A DNA stretch of 64,000 nucleotides from Brasenia schreberi (lineage: Eukaryota; Streptophyta; Magnoliopsida; Nymphaeales; Cabombaceae), in the NCBI GenBank assembly GCA_036023115.1, contig JAYKKT010000073.1:12029001-12093000 (forward strand). Reading direction: 5' to 3'. Numbering within the stretch: position 1 is the stretch's first letter; every line of letters begins with the position of its first letter. The position numbers were made by a program, and so were the translations under genes. The notes beneath the pieces are model-generated. The model did no database searches. It saw only the letters and a list, made by a program, of their open reading frames with translations, and was not told the origin of the DNA. Positions 28,701 through 35,723 of this stretch are shown one piece after another.

Positions 28701-31700
28701 AACTAGTATTAGGAGTAGATGCTTTAAATATAGTCTGTGTTTATGTATCCTAAGTAGGACTAGTACATAGCATAAAGAAGGTATTTTGGGAGGAGTTAGA
28801 TGAGGCAATTCAAAATATTCTATAAAAAAAGATTATTTGTTTAGGAGGAAATCTAAATGGATATGTCGGTAAAGAGGCATTAGGATATCAAGACATTCAT
28901 GGCAACTATGGGTTTGGAGATTTAAATAAAAAGGTAAGAAAATTTTAAATTTTGAATGTCTTTTTAGCCAATACGATTTTCAAAAAATCAAATGAATATT
29001 TAATTACTTATTAAGAGTATATTGTCACAAACACAAATTGATTATTTTGCTGATAGGATGAAAGATAGATCATGTTGTAAGGATTGCAAGATAATTCTAA
29101 GAGAAAGTCTAACTACTCAACATCGACTTTTAGTTATTGATTTGTAAGTAAAAATTGGACAAAGAGTACGTAAAGCTAATAAGACTAAATAATATAATAT
29201 AAAAAATGAGAAATAAGATATATTTAAAGAAAAAGTTCTTTAAAGAAATACTTGGAATGATATAGGTACACCTAATATGCGAAATAATATTGGCTAAGCA
29301 TATTAGAAAAGCAATAAAAGATGTATTAGGTGGATTGAAAGGAAGCGTACCGGCATGAAAGTAAGCATGGTGGTGGAGTGAAGTGGTGCAAAATAACATC
29401 AAGGCGAATATGACATGTCACAAATTACATTATGCCAATAAGACTAATAAAACTTTAGAGGCTTATAAGAAAGTAAATAAAAAAACGAAAAAAGCCATTA
29501 GTGAAGCAAAAGCTAAAATTTGAAAGGATTTATATAAAAAGTTCAACTCAAAAGAAAGTGAATGACAAAGATATTTTTTGGATAACTAACATTAGAGATA
29601 AGAAAACTAAGGATCTTACTTTTATTAGATGCATCAAAGGTGAGGATGAGAAGATTCTAGTGGTAAGTGATGATATAAACAAAAACAACAACAACTAAGC
29701 CTTTTCTCATACTAGACGGGGTCAACTACATGAATTCTTTGTTTCCAAAGAGCCCTATCATGTGTCATATTAGGAGTTAACTCAACATAAGCTAGATCAT
29801 TTTTTATTGTTTATTTCCAACACTTTTGTGGTCGTCTTCTACCTCTTTTTATATTTTCAAAATCTAGTTTTTCCTATCTTCTTACAGGTGCTTCTTTTGA
29901 TCTTCTTTCTACATGTTCAAACCATCTTAAACAATATTATCTCATTTTATCCTCTATTGGTCACTCCTAATTTGTTTCTAATAACCTCATTATATATACC
30001 GTCTTTCCTATTACAACTCATCCATCTCAACATCTTCATTTCTGTCACGGACATCTTTTGTACATGTTAATGATTAACTACCCAACACTTACAACCGTAA
30101 AACATGGTAGGTCTAATATCTTTTTGTCGTAAAGAATACCTGATACTCCTTTCCATTTTAACCAACCTGGATTAATTCTATGAATAACATCTCCATTAAT
30201 TCTTCACTCTGAAAAATTGATCGTAAGTATTTAAAACTTTTCTGTTAGGGGATGCAATGTGTACCAATTTTAATTTGTATGTCCTCTGAGTAACAAAATG
30301 ATCAAACTTACATTCCATATATTCTATTTTTGTTCTACTAAGTCAGAAGCCTTTACTTTTTAATGTTTCTCTCCATAGTTCCAATTTTCTATTAACTTTT
30401 TCCTTAGACTCCTCCATTAACACTATGTCATATGCAAATAACATACACCAAGGTACTTTATCTTGAATATGTTTTGTTAACTCATCAATCACCATTATAA
30501 ATAAGTATGGTCTTAAAATTGATCCTTGATGTAACCCAATATTAACTTCAAAGAAGTATATCATTCCTTCACGAGTTCTCGCACATGTTTTTGCACTATC
30601 GTACATGTCTCTTATAAAGTTTATGTATGTCAATGGGATACTTTTTTTTCCAAGATTTTCCAAAGAACATCCCTTGGTACTCTATCATAAGTTTTTTTTT
30701 TAGATAAATAAATATCATATGAATGATATTGATATGATTCATGTAGCCGACCCCGTCTAGTATGAGAAAAGGCTTAGTTGTTGTTGTTGTTGTAATAAAT
30801 ATCATATTAAGGTCTTTCTTTTTTCTTCTAAAATGTTCCATAAGAAGTGTCAAAAGATGAATCGCTTCAATAATAGATATACCTTGCATTAATCCAAATT
30901 AGTCTTATATTGTACTCGATACTTGTCTTAACCTACGTTCGATAATTATTTCCCATAATTTCATAGTATGACTCATTAACTTCACACAATTCTGAATGCC
31001 TTTCTTGTTCTTGTATATGGGTATAAGTATACTCGCTCTCCATTCCTCATGTATCTTTTGGTTTCTCCATATTTAATTAAATAGTCTTGTGATACAAGTG
31101 ATTTCTGTCTCTCCTAGGATTTTTCTAACTTCTATAGGAATATTATCGGATTTACTACCCTTCATATGTTAAAAAGTCTCTTTGACTTTGAATACGTCGA
31201 TAGAAATTGTGGTTTATATATTTTTCTGATTTGGCTAACTCTCATAAGCTATCTTTAAGTCTTTATTTACAATAATACCAACTCTATTTCAAGGTTTTTC
31301 CTTTCATAAGTATCATAATTTAAAACTTGTGTTCTCAATCTCTTTTACTTTTTCTTCAATCAACTTTATTTTTTAAACATAGAATGTCAATCTTTATCCT
31401 AATTATAGTATATGACCTCCATTAGTTTGTCGGTGAATGTTCTAATATTCGAAGTACTAATATGAATCTTATTATTTAAAACTAGTTTTTTTACTCCTTC
31501 CATCCATCTATACTGAAAATGTAGAGACCCTTTCTGCAATTTGTTCACCACATTTAAACAACAATATGACGGGACTAGCTTCTTTACTCACACCCCATTC
31601 TCTCGCAAAGTTAACTTTGACAATTTAGAATGCTATTCACTAATACATGCATGTAGAATCCATCCATCTTGTTGGATTTGATTAAAATGGCTTGCAAGAT

Positions 31701-31932
31701 GGTGAACTAAATGGGTCTTACTAAAGGTCTCACGACAAGAGTCGTATCAGGCCTCTGCTCGTCTCTTACGGGCACATGCTACCAACACAGCATATCTTCT
31801 CCTAGCTGCTCACATTCTCTACCTTTTTTGTGTTCTGTGGTCCAGTTGCATCCTGCCTTTGTTGAATACAGTGATCTGCTGGAAATACTTGAAGACCAGC
31901 TTTCATCCAATCGAGATTCAGACAATCTATGA
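2..31932 (+). CDS. RIC1: RIC1 homologue, Rab6-type GEF subunit (3' part, 19 exons)
   Basis: Spliced coding exons: 2-267, 945-1377, 1486-1709, 7030-7225, 7665-7810, 7894-8068, 8486-8539, 10317-10496, 11201-11313, 12812-12991, 13248-13305, 14030-14089, 14174-14215, 14296-14426, 25767-25902, 25988-26065, 26376-26492, 27145-27207, 31846-31932. They sum to 2739 nt, an exact multiple of three, and all junctions are GT-AG. The product is 912 residues ending in a TGA. The first half (to about residue 498) is the WD-repeat/beta-propeller region; from exon 8 on ([15 protein letters not shown] onward) it is the RIC1 domain. Known from family: yeast and animal Ric1 pairs with Rgp1 as exchange factor for Ypt6/Rab6 on Golgi membranes; the same role in plants is inference. 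Plant homologues run to roughly 1,120 residues, so about 200 N-terminal residues precede the window. No exon carries a stop or frameshift. Introns 3, 14 and 18 are expanded by transposons. Confidence 0.93.
268..944 (+). other. RIC1 intron 1
   Basis: AT-rich intron with GT at 268-269 and AG at 943-944. I see no repeat, RNA gene or conserved reading frame in it. Confidence 0.8.
1982..2231 (-). repeat. Copia A 3' LTR
   Basis: This 250-bp repeat shares its start (ATGAAATC then TTTGAATAGCTTC), the block TGTACAAGAGG-CTGAATACATATTTATAGG and its end (TGTTTTTCTTA) with 6142-6356. ATATTTATAGG is a likely TATA region on the transcribed strand's complement. Confidence 0.85.
2400..4714 (-). pseudogene. 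Copia A pol remnants (IN, RT, RNase H)
   Basis: Readable pieces are the integrase core (4714-4427, [10 protein letters not shown] and [14 protein letters not shown]), the region after integrase (4155-3928, [16 protein letters not shown]), reverse transcriptase (3198-2764, [10 protein letters not shown] and [13 protein letters not shown]) and RNase H (2588-2400, [20 protein letters not shown]). The order IN-RT-RH is diagnostic of Ty1/copia. The pieces lie in different frames with stops between them, so no functional polyprotein can be made. Confidence 0.85.
6142..6356 (-). repeat. Copia A 5' LTR
   Basis: This 215-bp copy is shorter than its partner because an internal block next to the left end is missing. 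It ends CTTATA, against CTTACA in the partner, so the canonical CA terminus has mutated. The TSD copy GTGTC follows directly. Confidence 0.82.
6362..7029 (+). other. Rest of RIC1 intron 3
   Basis: Host intron sequence right of copia A. An open frame of 108 codons (6615-6941) matches nothing I know and is probably chance. The acceptor is the pyrimidine-rich stretch ending TTTTTGCAG at 7021-7029. Confidence 0.6.
7030..8539 (+). CDS. RIC1: RIC1 exons 4-7: end of propeller region
   Basis: Exons are 7030-7225, 7665-7810, 7894-8068 and 8486-8539. They encode [35 protein letters not shown], then [13 protein letters not shown] and [13 protein letters not shown], and end with [18 protein letters not shown]. 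Exon 4 is joined to exon 3 across the 5.3-kb intron carrying copia A. The start of exon 5 at 7665 is the least conserved junction, but it keeps frame with the AG at 7663-7664. Confidence 0.88.
8824..8873. repeat. CT/CA microsatellite
   Basis: A CT run is followed by CA repeats interrupted by CG and TA. A similar CT-then-CA tract occurs in intron 8. Confidence 0.8.
9108..9350. repeat. Two-copy tandem duplication, period about 120 bp
   Basis: Copy 1 (9108-9227) and copy 2 (9228-9350) share TATCTAGAAGA, TGTCTATGAAATCCCTAGGA, TTCAATTCCA and TTTGCATGCTCTC-C-ATCAAATGGCA with scattered substitutions. They look like an old local duplication. Confidence 0.8.
10317..14426 (+). CDS. RIC1: RIC1 exons 8-14: RIC1 domain core
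   Basis: Exons are 10317-10496, 11201-11313, 12812-12991, 13248-13305, 14030-14089, 14174-14215 and 14296-14426. The read contains [76 protein letters not shown] and [16 protein letters not shown]. These blocks are the signature stretch of the RIC1 domain. The exon 9/10 junction splits an Arg codon, and the exon 14 end splits a Ser codon completed 11.3 kb downstream. Confidence 0.92.
10497..11200 (+). other. RIC1 intron 8
   Basis: Carries a CT/CA microsatellite at about 11115-11146, just upstream of the acceptor. Nothing else is recognised. Confidence 0.6.
11314..12811 (+). other. RIC1 intron 9
   Basis: A 1.5-kb intron without recognisable transposon ends or coding remnants. Open frames on the minus strand near 11590-12082 show no family signature. 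Confidence 0.6.
13306..14029 (+). other. RIC1 intron 11
   Basis: AT-rich intron; nothing recognised apart from its GT and AG ends. Confidence 0.6.
14450..14809 (-). repeat. Copia B1 3' LTR
   Basis: A 360-bp LTR from TGTGAATATTC to CTATTACATTAACA, containing GTGGTATTTATAGAGG (TATA-like) and a GC-rich block around CGGCCAGCACTAGCCGT. Confidence 0.88.
15755..16178 (-). repeat. Copia B2 3' LTR
   Basis: A 424-bp LTR, TGTAAATAATTG to CATATTAACA. It is about 50 bp longer than its partner because it keeps an additional GC-rich block with repeated CCGTTGGGG/AACGGCTAGT motifs near 16030-16090. Confidence 0.88.
16200..20234 (-). pseudogene. Copia B2 gag-pol polyprotein, decayed
   Basis: Gag pieces lie at 20234-19926 and 19929-19669, and protease ([17 protein letters not shown]) at 19393-19133. 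Integrase at 18803-18048 is a clean 251-codon frame with [30 protein letters not shown] and [14 protein letters not shown]. Reverse transcriptase runs over 17815-17561, 17434-17156 ([20 protein letters not shown]) and 17131-16703 ([13 protein letters not shown]). RNase H remnants run to about 16200. Integrase catalytic acidic positions appear present, but frame changes between blocks mean no full polyprotein. Integrase is the best preserved part. Confidence 0.88.
20352..20725 (-). repeat. Copia B2 5' LTR
   Basis: A 374-bp LTR starting TATAAATAATTG (TG changed to TA) and ending ACATATTAACA. It lacks the GC-rich block seen in the partner LTR. Confidence 0.88.
22701..23839. mobile_element. Non-autonomous hAT element (1139 bp) in B1
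   Basis: The termini are CAGTGTTGTC and the complement of CAGTGTTATC, flanked by a perfect 8-bp duplication ATAAAACT (22693-22700 and 23840-23847). Both ends are packed with GTATCG/CGATAC motifs. Inner left sequence (GCTTTAAATTCATATAATG, then ATCTTCATCTTCTCCTTG and TCTTCCATAATCCACTCATG) matches the 3' part of the larger element at 49736-53097, so it is a deletion derivative. The transposase body is absent. Confidence 0.92.
24003..24902 (-). pseudogene. Copia B1 gag polyprotein fragment
   Basis: An uninterrupted 299-codon frame. It starts [20 protein letters not shown] and contains the UBN2-type gag region ([20 protein letters not shown] and [19 protein letters not shown]). Near its end is a retroviral-type zinc knuckle, [14 protein letters not shown] (C-x2-C-x4-H-x4-C), which binds element RNA in the particle. 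The natural start probably lies further upstream, toward 24960, where the frame is broken. The protease motif [10 protein letters not shown] follows in another frame (24186-23899). The homologous B2 gag is split in two, so this is the best preserved gag in the window. Confidence 0.8.
25089..25577 (-). repeat. Copia B1 5' LTR with internal duplication
   Basis: Same ends as the 3' LTR but 489 bp long. The segment TTTTGAAGTGGTATTTATAG through ACACAAAGAGC-AAGGAGC-AACTAGT occurs twice in tandem (near 25262-25350 and 25352-25436). This doubles the TATA-like region and accounts for most of the length difference. Confidence 0.85.
25767..27207 (+). CDS. RIC1: RIC1 exons 15-18
   Basis: Exons are 25767-25902, 25988-26065, 26376-26492 and 27145-27207. 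They encode [68 protein letters not shown] and the tract ending [14 protein letters not shown]. Exon 15 follows the right end of copia B1 by only 189 bp, so the branch point and acceptor are still host sequence. Confidence 0.9.
27375..29683 (-). mobile_element. RTE-clade LINE 1, twin-primed (5' part inverted)
   Basis: The minus-strand part (28668 down to 27375) runs from the RT entry motif (complement near 28640 reads [10 protein letters not shown]) through the C-terminal block (27785-27486, [20 protein letters not shown] and [13 protein letters not shown]) to the TTGTTG tail. The plus-strand part (about 28670-29683) carries the endonuclease domain and the linker to RT (29501-29683, KILVVSDDI) in the opposite orientation. 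The two parts are neighbours in the intact element apart from about 60 missing codons. All reading frames are broken. Confidence 0.82.
29684..31610 (-). mobile_element. RTE-clade LINE 2 with internal deletion
   Basis: The 3' tail (complement of AACAACAACAACTAAGCC) starts at 29684. RT remnants are at 30663-30343 ([20 protein letters not shown]). Near 31245 the sequence jumps from the pre-RT linker to the N-terminal endonuclease region, a deletion of roughly 1 kb relative to the copy at 60365-62600. The 5' border is near 31610. It is interrupted at 30721-30793 by a separate tail-only insertion. Confidence 0.78.
30721..30793 (+). mobile_element. Tail-only RTE insertion, 73 bp
   Basis: The plus-strand RTE 3' end (GTAGCCGACCCCGTCTAGTA then GGCTTAGTTGTTGTTGTTG) interrupts LINE 2. 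A perfect 14-bp direct repeat, AATAAATATCATAT, flanks it at 30707-30720 and 30794-30807. The first about 14 bp of the insert are not LINE sequence and resemble the neighbouring target. Confidence 0.9.
31846..31932 (+). CDS. RIC1: RIC1 terminal exon 19
   Basis: This 87-bp exon encodes [20 protein letters not shown] followed by SNRDSDNL and a TGA stop at 31930-31932. The acceptor AG is 31844-31845 after a pyrimidine-rich stretch. It is separated from exon 18 by a 4.6-kb intron made mostly of LINE sequence. Confidence 0.88.
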   Translation: MHPAFVEYSDLLEILEDQLSSNRDSDNL

Positions 31933-33740
31933 GTCCACTCTATCTGAAAATGCCTCCTCACATTGTTCGATGTTCGGTCAGCTTCACATCTATTTGCCAC
32001 TAACCGAAAAACGAGTTTCGAGAATGCAGCCATCAACGAAGCACTAGGCAGCACCAGAGTTCAGAATAGCAGATGAGGTACAGGTTGCTGAAGACGCCCA
32101 AAAGGCATACATATTGTAAATATCAGGTTTTCAGGTTAGAATTTTCATTCCTAAATGTAAATTGTACCATAGTTCAGACGACTGCTCTATCCTGCCGGCA
32201 GGTGGGAAAGTTGTTTCCCCATGTGTACCTTATTTGCAGTGGGGCGTGTGGGGGTTCTCAATAATTGAGACAGTTAAACTTGGAATTGTAAGAGAGCGGT
32301 ACTTATGAGGAATGAACAACTTTACAAGAGTGCATAGAGTGTGAATATACCATCATTATTCCCTGATCGTCGGAAGAGTCGATGGGCCTCACAATGTGAC
32401 CGGCACTCAGCCCTCAAGCCGGATTAGCCTTAGCGGATTTCAGAAGTGTAGCGGAATAAGTAGTTCAGACGGCCTTCGATAGGGAATGTGAGTTGGGCTC
32501 TTCCTTCGGATGCTAAGTGATTGGGATGGGACTTGACATTCGTTTAACTCACATCACGCAACACAGTAAACGTTTAAGAAGACAATAAAAACACATTCAA
32601 TGTAAAGCCAAATGACAATAGATTTATTGATAGCAGAAATGAGTGCTCCGTTTTTTAAGCTTCCCCCAACATAACGAGATGGCAGGAAGGGGTAGATTCA
32701 GTAAGGATTGTGTAACATGGACGGTGGACCTAGTGGCAAACCTACTCATGGGCGAGGCGAGGCAGTGGCCACACCTGAAACCGACGAAGCCTGAAAAAAT
32801 CATTACAGGAGATCTCAATTGTTTGAAAATTCATGTGAACAATTTACCTGAACTTTATCCTACTGAACTTCTCATCGCCCAGAAAATTTTATAGGTCCTT
32901 TGTAGGGGTGGGAGGGACCGTTATTGATGCTCTAGCTGTTATTCTAGTGGGTATAAAAGCTTGTGAGCATTGTTATAAACATCATAGGGCGATGCTATGC
33001 AATAGGATATGTGCCCGAATTGGAGTTTGGATCTGAAATGCTAGGAAATGTACTTTGCTTCTGATGCTACAGAACTACTAGCGTCTAAATGGATAACGGT
33101 AAAATTAGTCCAATTTGGTCTTGCCTAGAGAGAGAGAGAGAGAGCTTTTATGTTTCATTGAAACATTATCTCACATGAAAACTGTTTAGGAGATCTCTGT
33201 TTAAGTTCCCATTTCCCATTCCTGAAATGTATTGCCTAAGGCCTAGGAGTCAGGGGTGGCAAGCTCATGCTTGAGTTGCGATTGTATTTGTGTCATTCTT
33301 TCTTCGTGTCAGAATCAGGTTAAGCTGAACAAATATCGCTTCTCATTTTACTTCTGGTTGGTACAAACTCGGACTTTCCGTGTCACTTCCAGGCAGGTTT
33401 TTTCATGTCTGGTGTTGTATTGCCAATAATGTTGTGTTATAGGTCATGCTAGTTGTTGTCAATCCGTTGTGTCAAAAACTGGTCAAACGTGAGTCATATG
33501 ACCTTTTTCATGTGGCTTTAGGTAAGGAATATGCACATTTTGTGTTGTGTTCGTGTCGTGTCTTGTGTTGCCAGCCTCATGAGAGAGTTAGGTCTCTGAC
33601 GGTATGTCAGAAGTTATGCCTAGTCCCAATGGCTAAGCCCTGCTTGCATGTTGAAAAATGAAAAATCAGGAGTCCCATCTCCAAAGTAATCGAATCGTAA
33701 AGAAACGTGTCATAAGAGCGTTGAAAGAAGCGTTCTTCTT
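31933..33740 (+). other. RIC1 3' flank and intergenic DNA
   Basis: The RIC1 3' UTR must begin at 31933; its end cannot be fixed. From about 32340 to 32900 the base composition changes and the sequence (GTGACCGGCACTCAGCCCTC, AAGCCGGATTAGCC) looks like a degraded retroelement or LTR piece, but I cannot assign it. A GA microsatellite lies at 33123-33144. No gene is seen. Confidence 0.5.
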
Positions 33741-34257
33741 TAGAGATGTCAATACGGGGTGGGCCGGGCCACATTTTGAACGGGCCTGCAAAATGTTGGC
33801 CCGCCTTGGCCCACATAGTTTTTCAATTACAGATTTACATATATATATATATATATATACTATATTAGATGTATAGTTTTTTATTACATGTATATATATA
33901 GTTTTTTAATTACATATATTTATAGTTTTTTCCATTACATGTATATATATTTATTACATGTATGTGTATATATATGTAATAATATACATGTATATATACG
34001 GTTTTTTATTACATGTGTATGTGGATATGGCTTGTTGAAGCCTAAATCATTGTGATTGGATTTAGATTTCAAGTAGACTTGAATCAGGTCTTATAGATCC
34101 AATCTAATATCCAATGAGCTTGTCGCCCAGCCTGCATCGACCCTTGGGCCATTTGGCCATGTTTCAAATATGGGTGAAATTCTTTTCTCCGACCCTACAT
34201 TTTTCCAAGACTAGACCGGGATCCCCCTTGCAGGCCAGCCCCATTTTGACATCTCTA
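33741..34257. mobile_element. Non-autonomous hAT-like element (517 bp), intergenic
   Basis: Perfect 12-bp terminal inverted repeats TAGAGATGTCAA lie at 33741-33752 and, inverted, 34246-34257. The inner ends are GC-rich (GGGGTGGGCCGGGCC against GGGGCTGGCC). The flanking 8-mers TTCTTCTT and GTCTTTTT agree at six positions, which fits a decayed 8-bp target duplication. The middle holds TA microsatellites and no coding frame. Confidence 0.8.
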
Positions 34258-34326
34258 GTCTTTTTTCTTGCTTGCTTCCTAAAACATTAATAGACATTAT
34301 TTGAGAGAGCATGCAAAAACACTTGC

Positions 34327-34332
<6 letters not shown>

Positions 34333-34392
<60 letters not shown>
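34333..34392. repeat. (AT)30 microsatellite
   Basis: Sixty uninterrupted bases of AT dinucleotide. An open frame reading poly-Tyr/Ile across it is an artefact. Confidence 0.95.
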
Positions 34393-34397
<5 letters not shown>

Positions 34398-35400
34398 GAT
34401 GTATAATGCACATAATGCCTTCTAGTGCATAATCTTACATAATTGTTTGATTATTGAAACAAATGGGTGAAGTGATGAAATAAAAATATTTAATGTACAC
34501 AATGCATTAAAATGTAATATATAAAAGTATAATAGTATTTTTTAAATTCAAATTTCTATTGTTGATCACATTAATTGAACGACAGAAATGTTTATACAAG
34601 AGTATACACTTAAAGACATCATGCATTTACTACTAAGTGCATATAATGTATGCATTTGGATGCACGGATCTAGAAAGGATTACCACCGTTGGACCTGACC
34701 GTTTCAGGTAAACAGGGACCACGGGTTCCGGTTCCAGTGAGCCTAGAACCGGAACCAAACTTGCCCCTCTGAGTCCTGATCTGGTTCTGGTCTTCGTGTG
34801 ATTCTAAGCTGGTTCCAAATGCAGTTTCATTTGAATATATGGTGGAAGCGGAAGTGAAACTGAACAGTGGATCCCTTTGGTTCCGTTTTAGATTCCCTTC
34901 TTTGTGGTTAGGAGCACTTAGGTCCTGTTTGACTCACCGGGCCAGTTCCAAACTGGGCCTCCACAACATGGCAGGTCCAATATAACCTGTTTTTTTCGTA
35001 TTAATTTGGCATAATATACTGTTTTCAAAGCTACACCTTATTTGCACATGCTTGAACTCTAATCCATCTCATTTGGACCCACATGTACATATATTTAAAC
35101 ATAATTTATTATATATATAAGTGGAAAACAAAATTAATTAAAATTAAGGTTATGACAGAAATATTAATTTAAAATATTTACCAATTGTATCTACAAGTAC
35201 TGGGAACAGATTGGGACTGCTGTACCTGAAACCCAGCCGTGCCCCATTGGCCCCAACTGATACGGGTGGGTATTTCTATGGGTCGGGTAGAGATTGCCAA
35301 ACCTACGAGAAGTTACCCTCTTGGCCTCATATTAGTGTCGGTTTTCGTTTCTGTGTCTCTTACTTTCAGCAAGTCTTCCCGCCATCAACATATTGGAAGG
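34393..35400 (+). other. Intergenic DNA upstream of uridine kinase gene
   Basis: AT-rich blocks flank a more GC-rich stretch (34680-34960). I see no gene, and no element with two identifiable ends. Confidence 0.5.
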
Positions 35401-35429
35401 CTGAGATGAAACGGGATTTATATCATGTC

Positions 35430-35723
35430 TCTCTCTCTCTCTGTATATAAATACTGGAAGCCTTTGATGAGCCGCGCCATCTCTCTCTCTGTATATATAT
35501 CTCTATATATATATATCGACTACCGAGTAACGAGTAGCGTCAGTGGGTCCGGCTCTCTCACCCGTAGCGTCTCTCCTCCGTCCTCTTTGTTCCTTTCCGT
35601 TTGATTCGTTAAGGAAGGGAAGGGAAGAGGGAGAGGACGCGTTTTGTTGCTTAACCATTACGCGGAAGGAATCGGAGCAAAGTTTATATAGCGTGTGTTA
35701 CACCGGCTGTTGGTGAGAGAGCA
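35430..35723 (+). promoter_or_regulatory. Core promoter and 5' UTR of uridine kinase gene
   Basis: CT-repeat tracts are followed by TATATAAATA at 35444-35453, and a second CT tract by TATATATAT near 35490-35515. TATA box plus pyrimidine patch is a common plant core-promoter layout. Which TATA is used, and the start site, cannot be decided here. The leader (about 35520-35723) is pyrimidine-rich then GA-rich. Confidence 0.6.

Larger units (their letters stand above)
27208..31845 (+). other. RIC1 intron 18
   Basis: A 4.6-kb intron; positions 27375 to about 31610 are RTE LINE sequence. The remaining host parts are 27208-27374 and about 31611-31845. Confidence 0.8.

Noticed and set aside
34211..34411. 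A 66-codon frame through the AT repeat
   Set aside because: It translates the (AT)30 microsatellite and is not a gene.
34921..35020. GGTCCTGTTTGACTC as a miniature transposon end
   Set aside because: No matching inverted end or target duplication could be found nearby.
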